A program made the position numbers and the translations under genes. A stretch of 64,000 nt of DNA from Coriaria nepalensis (Eukaryota > Streptophyta > Magnoliopsida > Cucurbitales > Coriariaceae), in contig CP114499.1 of the NCBI GenBank assembly GCA_027186245.1, positions 7,259,001 through 7,323,000 of the forward strand, given 5' to 3'. Position 1 is the stretch's first letter, and each line of letters starts with the position of its first letter. The notes beneath the pieces are model-generated. The model was given only the letters and a program-made list of their open reading frames with translations. It made no database searches and had not been told where the DNA came from. Below, in pieces: positions 1 through 12,688 of this stretch.

Positions 1-2740
1 GATTTATTAGGTCACTAGTAAACCTGTTACTATTGAACTACCAGCTTATTCTTAGTTCTTAGTGTTTATCATAGCAATTATCGTGCTCGTCGGTCTAAGC
101 CATAATAAGTTAAACATAGAGATCTTTAAGATTTTTGAAATTTTATAATCCGGATTGTGTTTTATGTCTATTAATTATTTATTATACTATTGAATCTAAA
201 ATATATACTATTTTAGTTTTGTTATGAAACTGGATACTATATTAGTGATTTAATAGATTAAGGATTCAATAATCCGTTTATATATTGATGATCAAGTTGT
301 ATATAATTATAACAAAATAAATTTTTGTATTTAAGCAAAATTAAATGACTTGATAAGTATGTGATTATCTATCATCCATCATCTAGATTCTAGATCAATC
401 TCAGTACTATATAATAGGACATGAATATTCATTAATTAGAGCAAAATGACACGATTTTATATATGTTTGGACTGATTTCTAAATCAAGCTTAGTACCAAA
501 CGAACATAGGAAAGTTGTCGTCATCGAGTTCAACCACCATTAATGCATGCCCCCCCATATGGTCCAAACAGGGATTAGGGTTTTGCTTTAATGAAGCCGT
601 ATCGATCTCAACAAATGCTTAATTAGACTCATCATTCATCACTGGATTAGGTAAGTTTAGTGTCGGTTTTCTTATGTTATCATCCCATTATTTTATATCT
701 ATATAGCTATCCTCCTTTTTCTATTTCCATGTCCATTATATGTGCTTTAATTTGTCGTGTAAACTGTTTCCTTTTAAGGTCCACACAACACAATGCTGTT
801 AGGCACATGGGTATCACTTGCAATGTTTATGACTCTTTCCCCTTGTATTTGATACATAATATATCGGAAGCAACTGTTCCTCATTTTAAGTATACTGTTC
901 AAATATGTAGTGTATTAAACTCCTCACGTTCACGTTTGAAATCATATATAATCAATGAAATTAAGTTGGATTCTTATATATCAATAAAATCGAATATGCT
1001 TGGATTATATCTTCGTTATAATTGAGTGTAAAAATAATTAGAACAATGGACGCAGTATTATATATAAAATTGAATGCAACTCCTCTTAAATTTGGGTATT
1101 TTTTAGATAAATTTATCATCTTAATAAGTATGAATATAGATTTTTTTTAAAGTATACTTACACTTAGAATAAAATCGAGAGAAGTTGTATTCTATTAGAA
1201 AAAATATTTTGTTTTTATTGGAAATAAAAGATGAAATTGTTAATTAGGACCAGTTGAATTGCGGCAATGTGAGACCAGTTAACTCATGTATGCTTGTCAA
1301 TCGAATTGATAAAGACCTGAAAATTTGTTGGGTCGTTGGTTTTAGATATCTAGTGGTGTATATTCGTCAACCATCTACATTCTATTCTCCATTTCTTTAC
1401 TCTCTTATCTACAGCTGGCATTGAAATTTAGAATGCTACTAACAAAGATGGATAGAACACAGCTAGGATTAGGCTCTTTTACATTGACTTGATTGCTACG
1501 TTGATTATTAATAATATTTAAATTCAAAAAATTATAAACATATCCTTAAAAAACATATCAATTAATTATGGATTGGAATTCAGATTTCTACATGAATTAA
1601 GAGTATAGACAGACCACCTATACGCAATTGACCGGAGGCATCTAACATGATAAAAACAGTATATAATTTATTTAGTCTCCCTTGTCATGGTTAAACTGTT
1701 GTCGAACGAAAATTTGAAATTTCAAAACCAAGATCAAAGTTCATACACATAAGCACTCTTATCATCCACATAAACATATATAGGTAGGTTCAAGTCTCAG
1801 TCTCTCCACGTATGGGTGGAAGTCCAGGCGATATTAATTGTTTGCATCAATTTTTCAAAGGCTTTCCCTTTCTTTGTACGTAGTAGTAGGATAATTGGAG
1901 TAATTAATGGATCCGACTATAACTGTTGAGGCTTTAAACTGAAAATCTAGTTGTTCGAATGGAAATTGAGAAAAGTTGAGGCCCTTATGAGGGCAAAGGA
2001 CAAAGGTAATGCAATGAAAGGCAAGAACAGCAATCATTACAAGACTGCGAATTTGAGATGGGATCCACATGGGGTTGAGAGGTGGTAGTTTTTATTCATC
2101 ATCTTTTTTTTTCTTTTTTTTTTTTTTTCTAAGGTTAATTCCAGGGCCAGTCTTTCATCTATTGTAAGACTTTGGTGTTTGGGACCCACCTCCGACCACC
2201 ACTGTCTGTAATTGATTATTTGAACGATAAAAAAAAAAAAAAAAAGATTAGAAGACCTGTCTGTATCATACGACTGTCCAACCACCCCTTTCCCAAAAAA
2301 AATCAAGAATTCTCCCTAATCTTCTTTCTTTTCCCTTGGAGAATTATTGCGTTTAAACTAAATACTTTTTGGCCAATTTATTTATTTATTTATTTCTTAT
2401 AATTTTATAGCCCACCTATATGATATCGTGAAATTTAATAATTTTCACTCATTATTTTTGTTGCTTAAAGCTTGCCCACTTCCCCTTATCCTCTTCTCTT
2501 CTATCTCCAAAGGGAAGAAAAGCATAGAAAATAACACAACCCAACTCAGCTGCCAGCTAAACTCCCATCTCAAAAGGAATTCCCCATGCTCCACAAGCAT
2601 TCATCACAAACTTCACAAAGACCCACTTGACTACTATCTCATCTCATCATCGCGGTCACCTACACATAGATCTTATAGTACTCGCTCCCACCAAATAAAG
2701 GGGTAAAAAAAAAAAAAAAAAGGGTACTCCTACATGATCC
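1..2740. other. AT-rich intergenic DNA upstream of the TCP gene
   Basis: No open frame here shows family similarity or a plausible exon structure. The stretch is AT-rich with homopolymer runs (poly-T near 2104-2128, poly-A near 2229-2245 and 2706-2720). The last 250 bases before 2741 are rich in CT and CA, as in a 5' leader, and probably hold the TCP promoter and leader. No TATA box or transposon could be assigned with confidence. Confidence 0.6.
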
Positions 2741-3865
2741 ATGGCTGACCATGAAAATAGGATCATCCACATGAGGCCTAACTTCCCACTCCAATTACTA
2801 GAGAAAAGAGAAGTGGTGGAGCAACCTTGTTCCACCTCCACCTACAACCTTGATCAAACCACCATCACGAAACCTTCATCAAGTTCTATAAACCCAACCG
2901 ACACCGAACCTCCTAAAAAACCACCACCGAAAAGGACCACAACCAAAGATAGGCACACCAAGGTGGACGGTCGTGGACGTCGGATCCGCATGCCGGCCAC
3001 ATGTGCGGCTAGGGTTTTCCAGCTGACTAGGGAACTGGGTCACAAGTCGGATGGTGAGACCATCGAATGGCTCCTCCAACAGGCCGAGCCAGCCGTCATC
3101 GCTGCCACTGGCACTGGTACCATTCCGGCCAACTTCACGTCGCTTAACATCTCATTACGGAGCTCGGGTTCTAGCATCTCGGCTCCTTCACACTTGAAAA
3201 GTAATTATTTCTTGAGCCCTACTGCACATCACTTGGCTGCAGCTACACAACTAGTTAGAGCAAGTAATGATCAATGGGAGAATGATAATAATTCTTCTCC
3301 TAAATTCTTGAATTTCAATCATTCCGATAGCTGTAATGTACATAGTCATAGTACGGGTTCAATCCTAGCGAGTCAAAGTCAAAACCCGGCAACATTTTGG
3401 ATGGTAGCTAATAATGATAATACTCCTAGTAATCATGTCATGAATGGTGGTGGTGGAAATGGTGTTGGTGCTAATACTTCTCATGAACCTATTTGGGCAT
3501 TTCCTAATGTTAGTAATAATGGCATCTTTAGGGGGAGTACTAATAGTAGTAGTAGTACCGCTACATCTGGCGCTGGCGGGGGGGCCGGTTTTCATTTTCT
3601 GAATTTTCCTCTGCCACCGACAACAGCAGTATTGCCGGGCCAGCAAATGGGCTCAGCGGTTAATGTAAGTGGCATTGGTGGCGGTACAGCAATTAATGAT
3701 GGTCATTACGGTATTTTGGCAGCACTGAATGGGTTTAGGCAGATTAATTCGGGGGTTTCGGCTACTTCTGTTCAGTCATCTAGAAGTGCCATGAACAACT
3801 TGAATCACGACGGAGACGAAGGTGGACATGACCGTATGAGTACTAGTACCGGTCGTGAATCATAG
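2741..3865 (+). CDS. Class I TCP transcription factor (TCP14/TCP15 type)
   Basis: Intronless gene for 374 residues. The TCP domain lies at about residues 67-121: a basic stretch ([17 protein letters not shown]), then helix-loop-helix with [21 protein letters not shown] and [10 protein letters not shown]. The short basic region and the following [17 protein letters not shown] block are typical of class I (PCF) TCPs. The FWMVAN motif at about 219-224 and the Gly/Ser/Asn-rich C-terminal half resemble TCP14/TCP15. These nuclear proteins bind GTGGGNCC-type sites and promote growth, germination and gibberellin or cytokinin responses. The start is the first ATG of the frame and gives a normal family length. 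No miR319 site is expected, since that marks the CIN class. Family assignment is firm; the choice between TCP14 and TCP15 is inference. Confidence 0.93.
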   Translation: MADHENRIIHMRPNFPLQLLEKREVVEQPCSTSTYNLDQTTITKPSSSSINPTDTEPPKKPPPKRTTTKDRHTKVDGRGRRIRMPATCAARVFQLTRELGHKSDGETIEWLLQQAEPAVIAATGTGTIPANFTSLNISLRSSGSSISAPSHLKSNYFLSPTAHHLAAATQLVRASNDQWENDNNSSPKFLNFNHSDSCNVHSHSTGSILASQSQNPATFWMVANNDNTPSNHVMNGGGGNGVGANTSHEPIWAFPNVSNNGIFRGSTNSSSSTATSGAGGGAGFHFLNFPLPPTTAVLPGQQMGSAVNVSGIGGGTAINDGHYGILAALNGFRQINSGVSATSVQSSRSAMNNLNHDGDEGGHDRMSTSTGRES

Positions 3866-5474
3866 ATCGATTGATCAGGGTGTATATATGGTTGCTTAAT
3901 ATTAATTATGCTATACTATATCTATACTTTATTCGTGAGTACACAGTCTTATAGATTGCTTGTTTTTTTTGGTTTGATTTTGATGATACTGGATTTTGGT
4001 GAGTGTGTTAAGTAGAATATTAGGTAGGGTTTTGAGAAGGAAATGACATTGAAATGGTTTTCAAAGTGAGGATATATCAATTAATTATATTCATTAGTTG
4101 AGGAAATTATGTCAAAAAAAGAGGCTTTATATAATTTTATTCATTAAGCATCCGATATCTCTTTGATTGCATTAATTTTTGGGTAATTCGGTTTATGTCT
4201 TTATGAAGTCGAGTTCGAAGTGATTTCTTTCTCTATTGCGCTCAACGAGAAAGCATACATATTATATCATACATATTCTTACATGCTAACTACTTATCAT
4301 TGTTTAAAGATGTTACTAATTATTTGGTTACTCTTAAGATCTTATACGATGTGAATTTCTCCACTTCATATTTCATGCCAAACAACAAGCTAGTAAGTCT
4401 TATAACCAAATATATATATATATATATATCCTTTGTTGTTGTCGATTGGAATGTCAGATACTTAACTCGGCTTATTTGATAACTTAGTACATAATTCTGT
4501 CTTAATTAACTTCGAGTTTAGTTTCCTTTAGACATTTATAGCAATCTGTTTCTCAATTATACCTTGTCTACATTGGCATGGTCTTATGTTTCCATTCGAG
4601 GTTGTTGTTACCTAGTAGTTCTAGGTTTAAACCCTACTTAATTACTACTTAGGCAACAAATATGAACCATTTTGATGTAAGCTTATGTCTATAAAGGCGA
4701 GACCATATGGAAAGGGCAGGTAGATGATACATCAAATGAACTACGTCAAGTTTACAAACATCGCTACACTTTCAAAAATCTAGATATGAGCAACTTTTTC
4801 TCTGCCTGTTCCAAATTGTAGTTCCATACACGATCACATGCATGATGCAATTTGATCTTTAATTTGAGCCCAAACTAATAACTTAACGAGAAACCGTCTC
4901 GAGTACTCTTACTTGTATCCGTATATATATAATCAAAAGTATAAAATCAAAGCCTGATCAACAAAGGCCAAAGGGCTAGCTTTTGACCCTTTTTGTATAA
5001 GTCAGTCTCTGGTCTGTTTTAGCACATGGCCGCCTCGTTGGGGTTCTGGATTGACAGGCCACAAATTTTCCTCGGCATCTCCTGGCAAGTACTACTTTTC
5101 ATACTCTGCAAATTGTTCTCAAAATCGTACTAATCACTAATTAAAGTTAAAAGTTAGTATTTAAGTAAACTATATATAAGACTAACTGAGCTTATCTTTG
5201 GTACAAGTGATTGATCATTAGATCAAGGATTGGATTCTGTTCTAGCACTTGTCTAACTATTTGTAAGAAAATATTCACAACCGTGTCAATGCATTCGGTG
5301 CCTCTTTTATCGTGCACCACAATAAGAATGCTCCGGAAAATCAGCTCCAGTAGGAAAAAACCTCCTTTTTGACAATTTACATTTATCTACACCTTTCTAC
5401 TCTTTTTTTTCACCTTTTTTATACAATTTTTAAGCAGCTCTTGATAAAGACTTGAACTCTACCGGAAAATCCAG
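3866..5474. other. Intergenic DNA between TCP and the HVA22 pseudogene
   Basis: AT-rich, with a short TA microsatellite near 4411-4429. I see no coding exon, RNA gene or transposon. The first 200-300 bases presumably hold the TCP 3' UTR. Confidence 0.5.
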
Positions 5475-6360
5475 ATGGGTTCTGGAAATTTTCACCAAGT
5501 TGTGGCCAAAAACTTCGACGTTCTTGCTCTGTATGTGTCTCATTATGATCTCTTATTACATGCTTACATTTAATACATGTTGTCTGAATTCATTATCATG
5601 CTTGTTTGTTATCATTTTCAGGCCTCTAGTTACTCTTGTGTATCCTATGTAAGTTCCAACACTTTATGTACACCTTTGTGTTTCATTTTAGCTAGTTAAT
5701 GTGTTCATTTATATGTAATAATATTTTGGTTAGATATGCTTCGATTAAGGCAATAGAAAGCAAGTCAAATGTGGATGATTAGCAATGGCTGACGTACTAG
5801 GTCTGTATTCTCTGATTACACTGTTTGAGCTTACCTTTGCCAAAGTCCTTGAAGTGTAAGTTCTTGTTACTGTTCTCTGATTACATTGACTTGTTATGAG
5901 ATGAAGTAGAAATGTAGTAATTAGTTTGGTGATGTTTTTAGGATGGCTTTTTGGCCTTATTCAAAGCTAATAGTGACATGCTGGCTGGTGCTGCCACACT
6001 ATAATGGGGCAGCATATGTTTATAGCCACTTCAGTAGACCATTTTACATCCCACAAAATGCTACGAGTACTTTATGGTATGTGCCGAGGAAGAAACGTGT
6101 GTTTAGCAAACCGGATGATGTCTTAACGGTTGCCGAAAAGTATATGGAAGAGCATGGAGCTGAAGCTTTTGAGAGGCTTATAACCAATGTAGGCTTATAC
6201 GACAGTATATTATTATGATATGATATAAGAACTTCATCATATGTCTAATCATTAAGACATAATAACGGTTTTGTGGTTTTTGATTCTGTAGACTGACCGA
6301 GAAGCACGAGCTCGGAGGAGCAGCAATTACATGATCTTCGACGATGATTATAGATATTGA
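5475..6360 (+). pseudogene. HVA22-like (TB2/DP1 family) pseudogene, unprocessed
   Basis: Five exon-like blocks with GT-AG borders match the HVA22a type: 5475-5530 (starts MGSGNF...NFDVLAL), 5622-5648 (PLVTLVYP), 5735-5855, 5942-6188 and 6292-6360 (ends DDDYRY then stop). HVA22/DP1/Yop1 proteins shape ER tubules, and plant members are often induced by ABA or stress. The third block is broken. The conserved DDKQWLTYW region reads DD-stop-QWLTY-stop (TAG at 5780-5782 and 5798-5800). A one-base loss follows near 5801-5806, after which YSLITLFELTFAKVLE resumes in another frame. The fourth block is intact and carries the LPHYNGAAYVY and YVPRKKRVFSKPDDVLT signatures. Retained introns show it is a duplicated gene that decayed, not a retrocopy. 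Exon 4 alone could still look like a small gene to automatic tools. Confidence 0.87.
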
Positions 6361-7577
6361 TCGATATGAACTTCGCTCTCTTTACGCACTTTGGTTAATT
6401 ATACTTTCCGTTATGTTATTGTGCTCATGGAGGATGATGCTATATTATCTTAAACATTATGTGCTTTAAAAATGGACAATCAATCTTATTATCGTTGCTT
6501 GTACTAGTTGTGTATACTTTATCAAAAATTGAATTGGGGATACCCATATATGATCAGCATAAGTAACCAAGTAGAGTTATAGATTCTAAGTTTGGACCAA
6601 AGTCTAAGCAAAAAACAAAATATGTAAAGCCGTGATAACTTAATACACATAAGTAAAGAGAGCATCAAATCAAAATCACAAGACATGAGTCACGAATCAT
6701 TTACCAAATAAAAAAAAAATTTCTAGACCATTTGGGACAAATAGTACTGCTTTCTTAGTTCATAGTAGCCTTATCCTTAGCAGCATATTCACTTTGAATT
6801 CATGTTTTATAAGAAATTATTTAGTAGACTCGTTCTATCTATCGAATAATCATAATTATAAATAATAATTTAATATATCAAATTACTCCTTACATTAAAT
6901 ATATATACATTTGAGTGTGCCACCAGCCAATGTCCTCTCCTCCACCCCCATCCTCCCTTCCCTCCCTCTTTATCTCTATATTGGATCACAAATTTCGAAC
7001 ATGAAAGTTTCGAAGGTGAAAATGACATTAAACAATAAAAGAGGGCCTAAAAAGGAAAACTTTAAATTGAAATCAGTTTGACTGACATGAGTTATTATGA
7101 CATATAACACGTGTCGAAGATATTTTTTTATTAAAAATATATATATAAGTACATAAATAAAAAATTATGCCAAAGTTTTGGTTGTAAATCTATAAAATTT
7201 ATGAGTTTATAAACCTTAATTTACTTGAGAAATAAAAAATAAAGGGTAAATATAGGTTTGAACTTATTTTTGGAGTTTATTGTAGTTAATGTAAATTTAG
7301 GGCAATAATTTACAGTTTCAGCTTACTTGGGTGGCTTTATCCGAATTTCTCAAAAATAAATGAAAACCCTCTAAATCAACTGCCGCTCGCTTCTTCTTCT
7401 TCTTCTTCTTCTTCTCCCGCCCTCTCTTCCAAGCGAGCTCTGATAAAAGCTTCAAAACGGCGCGAAAATTGATCGAAACACCGTAGAAACACTACCAGAT
7501 GGAAGAGTTTCGCCCGAGACAGAAAATATAACTCATTTAAGCTAAGTTTCGTCTCCACAACGGTGGTCTCCGCACCT
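6361..7577. other. Intergenic DNA between the two decayed genes
   Basis: AT-rich; nothing recognisable. A GAA/CTT trinucleotide tract at 7390-7414 lies in the presumed leader of the Pumilio-like gene. Confidence 0.5.
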
Positions 7578-10500
7578 ATGGAAACCGATAAATTTCGCCC
7601 GGTCCACGCGAAACGAAAAGAAATTCTGAACAGAACAGCCCTTGGAAAAGGAAGTTTGAGAAATTAGAGTCTGGTGAGCAGAAGGAGAGCTTAACTAAAA
7701 GAGAGCTTCGTATACAGGCAAAGGTTTGTCCTTGTTTGCACTATGGTTTATCTTTTCTACGTAATGCCTTTTCAAATTGGTTTCTGAAATGATGAAAAAT
7801 TTATGAGCTTTATTCGCGGTTTTGTCATGTCAGGAACTTGCTGAGGCTAGGAAGAAGAAGAGGAAAATACACTATTCTCTGGAACAAGTAAGTAGCATTT
7901 CACTTCTTTTGCCTGAAAATTCATTCAGAATTCGTTGTAATATACTTTAGATTTCACCTCCATACTTGAATTTGATGCTGTTTCCTGTTGAAGTATATCT
8001 AATATCAAGCTAAGTGATTGTCGAGTTTTTATTTTATTTTATTTTTTCCCTTTATGTCCTTCCAGGAGCTTGCATCTCTTTGGGAGAAGATGAGGCGTCG
8101 AAATATACAAAAGGAGGATAGATCCAAGTATGTATTATTTGTGTCAAATGGTGCCTCCCCTTTCCCTATTACAGCAGTTTCTTCAAAGTTAACCTTTCGA
8201 TTGATTATCTCAGACTGGTAAGTGAAGCTCTACAAAAGATGAAGAGGAAGATTCATGAAATTGCAAGCTCCCATGTTTCTTCTTGTGTTCTGCAGGTTAG
8301 TTAGTGCCTAGTACTTTTTCTTCAAGGGTTTACTATCTTTTGTTTTGGTGGTAGTTATGTCATTCTTTTCCTTCCCTTGTTTTGTAGACTTGTGTTAAGC
8401 ACTGCTCACCAGCTGAAAGAGATGCAGTGTTTGAAGAACTCAAGCCACATTTTCTCACTCTTTCATCCAATACTTATGCAGTTCATCTGGTGAAGAAAAT
8501 GTTAGACAGCGGTATGCAATTTACATTGAAATAAGAATTTTAATTTTTTGTGTTTTTATTTCCTTTACTGGTCATGCTATTTTTGCAGCCTCTAAAAATC
8601 AGCTGGCAGGATTTATCTCATCCCTTCATGGGCATGTTGCTTCACTTCTACGTCACATGGTTGGATCTGTAGGTATAATTTTTAGTTGCATATAATCCAT
8701 AGAGCACAAATATGTAGGCTGTTTCAAAATTACTTGGAACTTTTATTATTAGTAAGATAATATTACCTGATTTTCATCTTCATTTTTATTTATATCGTAA
8801 TTTGATAAAGATAAGAATTTGTTCTGGTTTGAACTGTTATTCCGACATTTTAGATAAAACATGTGTTCTACCATGTGGATAAGAAAAGGGTTTTGCAAAT
8901 TGTAACACTGTAGCTAAATTTATTTGCTGTGCAGTTGTTGAACATGCATACACTTTGGGAAACGTCTCTCAGAAACAATAAATTTTAATGGAATTATATT
9001 GTATAGAGCTTAAGTTGTTTAAGGACTTGGCCCCAAAGCAAGAAAGTAGGTACAGATCAACCATTTACACTTGGGTCTGATTTCCACATTGTTCCTGTAT
9101 TGACTTGCGCTAATCATCCTGTTTCTTGCTTCCTCATTATTTCAGGTTAACAGATATAATATCAAAATTGAGCATTAAAAAATCCTCAGTCCTAAGACAC
9201 ATGTCTTCTGTGATTCAACCAATTTTGGAGAAATGAATAGTTGACCATTCTATCATACATAGGGTGCTAATCGAGTTCCTTAACATAGCTGACCAGGTAT
9301 GCTCAATATTCTCATATTTGTTTTTGTTTAATGTTTGTAACTTTATTTTATATATTGGTTTCTCAAAACTTGATCCAATTGCTTTTCATCTTCTGTTTTC
9401 TAAATTAAGTTTGTCAAAAGTCTTCTGCTACAGATGTAATTCAACAGCTGTCTAGCCCGCTTCTTGTTCGTATGATTCATACAAGGGATGGATCGAGGAT
9501 TGGGATACTCTGCATCAAGCATGGGAGCACAAAGGTCTGTTCAAATTGCTTTAGTATTTCATCTTCCTATGTTGGAAGTATGATTCTTTACCCCTCCTGA
9601 TTTATTATTATTATTTTTTTTAATCATTGATTTATTCCAGGAAAGGAAAAAAATTATCAAAGGAATCAAAGATCATATTCACAAGGTAGCTCATGACCAA
9701 TATGGAAGCCTGGTACGGGTTACTTTTCACACTGGTAACGACTAAAAATTTGTTATTTGAAAAAATTATGTTTTTTTACTGTCAGTTAGCGTAGCATCTG
9801 CCTCCTGAATGTCATTTCCTTTCAGGTGCTTGTCTGCATCCTCTCAGTAGTCGATGATACAAAGCTTATAAGAAAGGTTACTTCGCCTTTCTACTGTTTC
9901 TTTGGGTGATTTTTTTTGCTTATCTAATTTGGACTATCAGTGCACATTCTAAGCTGATTCTCTTTCATGCAGAATCTTATAAGTGACCTGAAAAAAAATC
10001 TAAAGGAGCTTGTGCTAGACAAGGTCTCAATTCTCTCTTCACATAACTTTAAGAGATGTGTAGAAAAATACACGATGCCCTTTTTATGAATCTACACTTT
10101 CTTAGATTCCTTGTTTCACCGTTTTTTCAGAATGGAAGGTGTGTGTTGCTACAGCTTCTGCACCCGAATTGTTCATGCTACTTGAGTCCTGATGATTTTG
10201 CTGCCTTAAATTCATACATTCCATCTCTCCACAAGGTATATTCTACAGGCCCTTGTATAGAACCATTTCAGACAGCTATCATCTGCATCTGAACTTACAT
10301 AGTGTAACCTCTGTTGTCAGTCTGAGTCATTAGATTGCCCAGAAGATAAAACATCTGCAGAAAAAGAGGCTGAGAATGACATAGAAGAAGAAGAGGAAGA
10401 TGAGAAAGTTAAGATCCCTTCAGGTCAAAGTTTTGAGTTAACCGAAGGTGGTAAAAAAGATCCTTCAGTAAGAAGACGTGAGCTACTGGTTGATAGTGGA

Positions 10501-11214
10501 CTTGCCGAGGTTTGTTGCTGACATGCTAGGTTTTTTCTGAAAAAAGGAAAAAAGAAGATTGTTTTCAAACTTTCTATAGTAAAACATTTTTATGTCTTGT
10601 AGAGCCTTGTAGATGTATGCATTGAAAATGCGGGAGAATTGCTTAGATCAAATTTTGGAAGAGAGGTTATATACGAGGTAATTTTCTCACAGTTTCTGGT
10701 TTGTTTTTATTCAGTTCACTGTCTTTGTTGAGACCGGATTGCCCTTTTTAATGCACTCAGGTTGCAAGTGGAGGAGCAGATCGCATTCTCCATCCGACAT
10801 TGGATGAAAAGGTGGATGCACTGCATGAAGCCATTGCATCTCTTGCAGCAGAGCCCAAACCCGAAGAATCAGAAGAAGGCCATATCCTTGAAAATTTGCA
10901 TTCGAGTCGGACCATCAGAAAGCTAATATTGGACTGCCCCTCTCTTGCATCCACTCTGTGGCAGAAAGCACTTGAAGGGAAGTGTGAAGTGTGGGCCCGA
11001 GGTCACAGGTTAGTCAACTGCATCAACTTTTGCAACCTTTTCTGAATTCTATCATGCATTAAATAGACTTAATTCTTTACTTGTTCTTGTCAATTGTAGT
11101 TCCAAGGTGATTCGTGCTTTCATGGAATCCTCGGAGACTGTCCAAGAGCCAGCGAAACGAGAACTCCAGCCCTTGATAGATGGTGGTGTACTCAAAGTTC
11201 CCGAGATCAGTTGA
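7578..11214 (+). pseudogene. APUM24-like Pumilio/PUF-A (Puf6) family gene, disrupted
   Basis: Seventeen exon-like blocks with consistent phases follow the Arabidopsis APUM24 order: about 7578-7723, 7834-7887, 8066-8127, 8214-8295, 8388-8511, 8589-8672, 8935-9049, 9146-9296, 9421-9534, 9641-9712, 9826-9876, 9973-10023, 10131-10235, 10321-10509, 10603-10677, 10761-11008 and 11100-11214. APUM24 is a nucleolar PUF-A protein for pre-rRNA processing (ITS2). Landmarks are KRELRIQAKELAEARKKK, LVRMIHTRDGSR, GRCVLLQLLHPN and a C-terminal HILENLHSSRTIRKLIL. Two codons that should be sense are stops: TAA at 8979-8981 (after NVSQKQ) and TGA at 9234-9236 (after QPILEK). In exon 1 the frame opened by the ATG at 7578 runs into TAG, while the homologous frame (FEKLESGEQKESLTKREL) has no ATG, so a one-base shift sits near 7611-7620. 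All other exons and splice sites look intact. It is either a young pseudogene or a gene with several sequence errors. Since the family is essential in Arabidopsis, an intact copy is expected elsewhere. Confidence 0.85.
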
Positions 11215-12688
11215 TCTACATAGGAAGGCTCGGGTTTTTTTCCGTTTCAATTTGTTTTTTGTTGACCAATTAAGAAACATAGAACTTGTTGGGAAGAATT
11301 AGAATTCTACCATATAAACACCTGCTTAAGTTATAGGGTAAAAATGTTGGCTGAACACCGTACGTGCAAAAATGTAGATTGTTACCATGTAAACACTTGT
11401 TCCAGTTATAACACGAGAAAGTTTCTTCTTCCACATTTCCGGCTACCACTAACTCAACAGTCGCTGTGGCCATCCCTTCTCCCTCTTCATCTCTTCCACC
11501 GCAATTGGCTTCCGCCGTCAGCTTTTTCCTCTTTCTCTCGCTCTCTCTTATGGTGATTCAAGAGGGACATGGTGAACACGTAAAAAGAAAAGAAAATTGC
11601 TTAGTTTAAGAGTTTTATTCACCGTCGTCTTGACAGAGTCGTTAACCGACACGTGCCAATCATGTGCTAAAATTAGACGGAAAAAGAAAAGTAGCATGGG
11701 CTTTTTCCGGTCCATAACGGAATTGAGCCCATTTCCTAGTCCTTTTGCCTTCTCCTCTCCCCTCTTCTAAAACCCATAGTTGTCCTCTTAAACCCTTCCC
11801 TGACCGAGAACCGGAGCTCGACGACCCCTACGCCATCGCAAATCAATCTCGTAAATTTCCGCCTCTCGCTCTCTCTCTCTTTCTTGAACTTCTCTATTCC
11901 TATATGCACCTTTCCTCGTTTAAGCGTCGGAGCGGCAGCTCATCTCCATTTCCAGCGAAAAGATTCTCAACTGGCTTCTGTCGTATCCTGCGGCTCTAGG
12001 TTTCTTCCTTTCTCTTGTGTAGCTTTTGCATGAAATTTCTTCGCTTTCGTCCTTTATCTTGGGCATTAAATTTCTCTAGTCATTTATATCTAAGGATCAG
12101 CATATATATATATATACACACTCAAGTCTTGCATAACTCATATGACATAGTTTCTTTCTATATTATTATATCTATCTACGCTGTGCTAATAATCTGTATA
12201 GAGGGAATTTAGAAATTGTCATGTCTAGTTGTCTGCTGAAAAGATTAGCAAAATTCTGTGGAATGTCTAAATAGTACTGTCATTCGAAACTGTTAGCTGA
12301 CATTTGCCCCTTCATTGTTCTGCCGAGAAATAATGGAAACAAGTTGAATTACCTACTTTCTCCTGGTTTTAGATTTTAAGAAGTTCCCTTGAGTTTTGGA
12401 TAGCTTATAATGGTGTTAATTAGAGAAGTTGTTGTTTTTGGGTATTGGAGTGGCCTCATGGCAGCGGCTTTATCAGTAGAATCTGTCATGAAATTTCATG
12501 GTTCTTCAATTAAAGCATTCAAATTCATGAACTGATATTTTTCATATTTAAATCTCATTTTCAAGAATGGTTTCCCTCTCCCTTTCTCTCAAATACTAAG
12601 TAGTCTTCGTTTGTTTCGCAGAAACAGATGGTTTGATGCACATGGTTTGGAGTGGGTTGCACTGCAAAGAGGTTTGGTCGGAATCTCT
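11215..12688 (+). other. Intergenic DNA and probable 5' leader of the YqaJ-type gene
   Basis: The stretch 11740-12000 is CT-rich and GC-richer than its surroundings, and ends in a possible donor (CTAG|GTTTCT near 11999). An acceptor near 12620 (TTCGCAG) would then open a leader exon carrying the ATG at 12689. No other gene is seen. A 30-40 base sequence near 11298-11336 recurs imperfectly at 11370-11412 (both hold a TACCATRTAAACAC core). Confidence 0.45.

Noticed and set aside
660..1025. 121-codon open frame on the plus strand
   Set aside because: Amino acid composition and codon use are those of random AT-rich DNA. No family motif, and no splice or promoter context.
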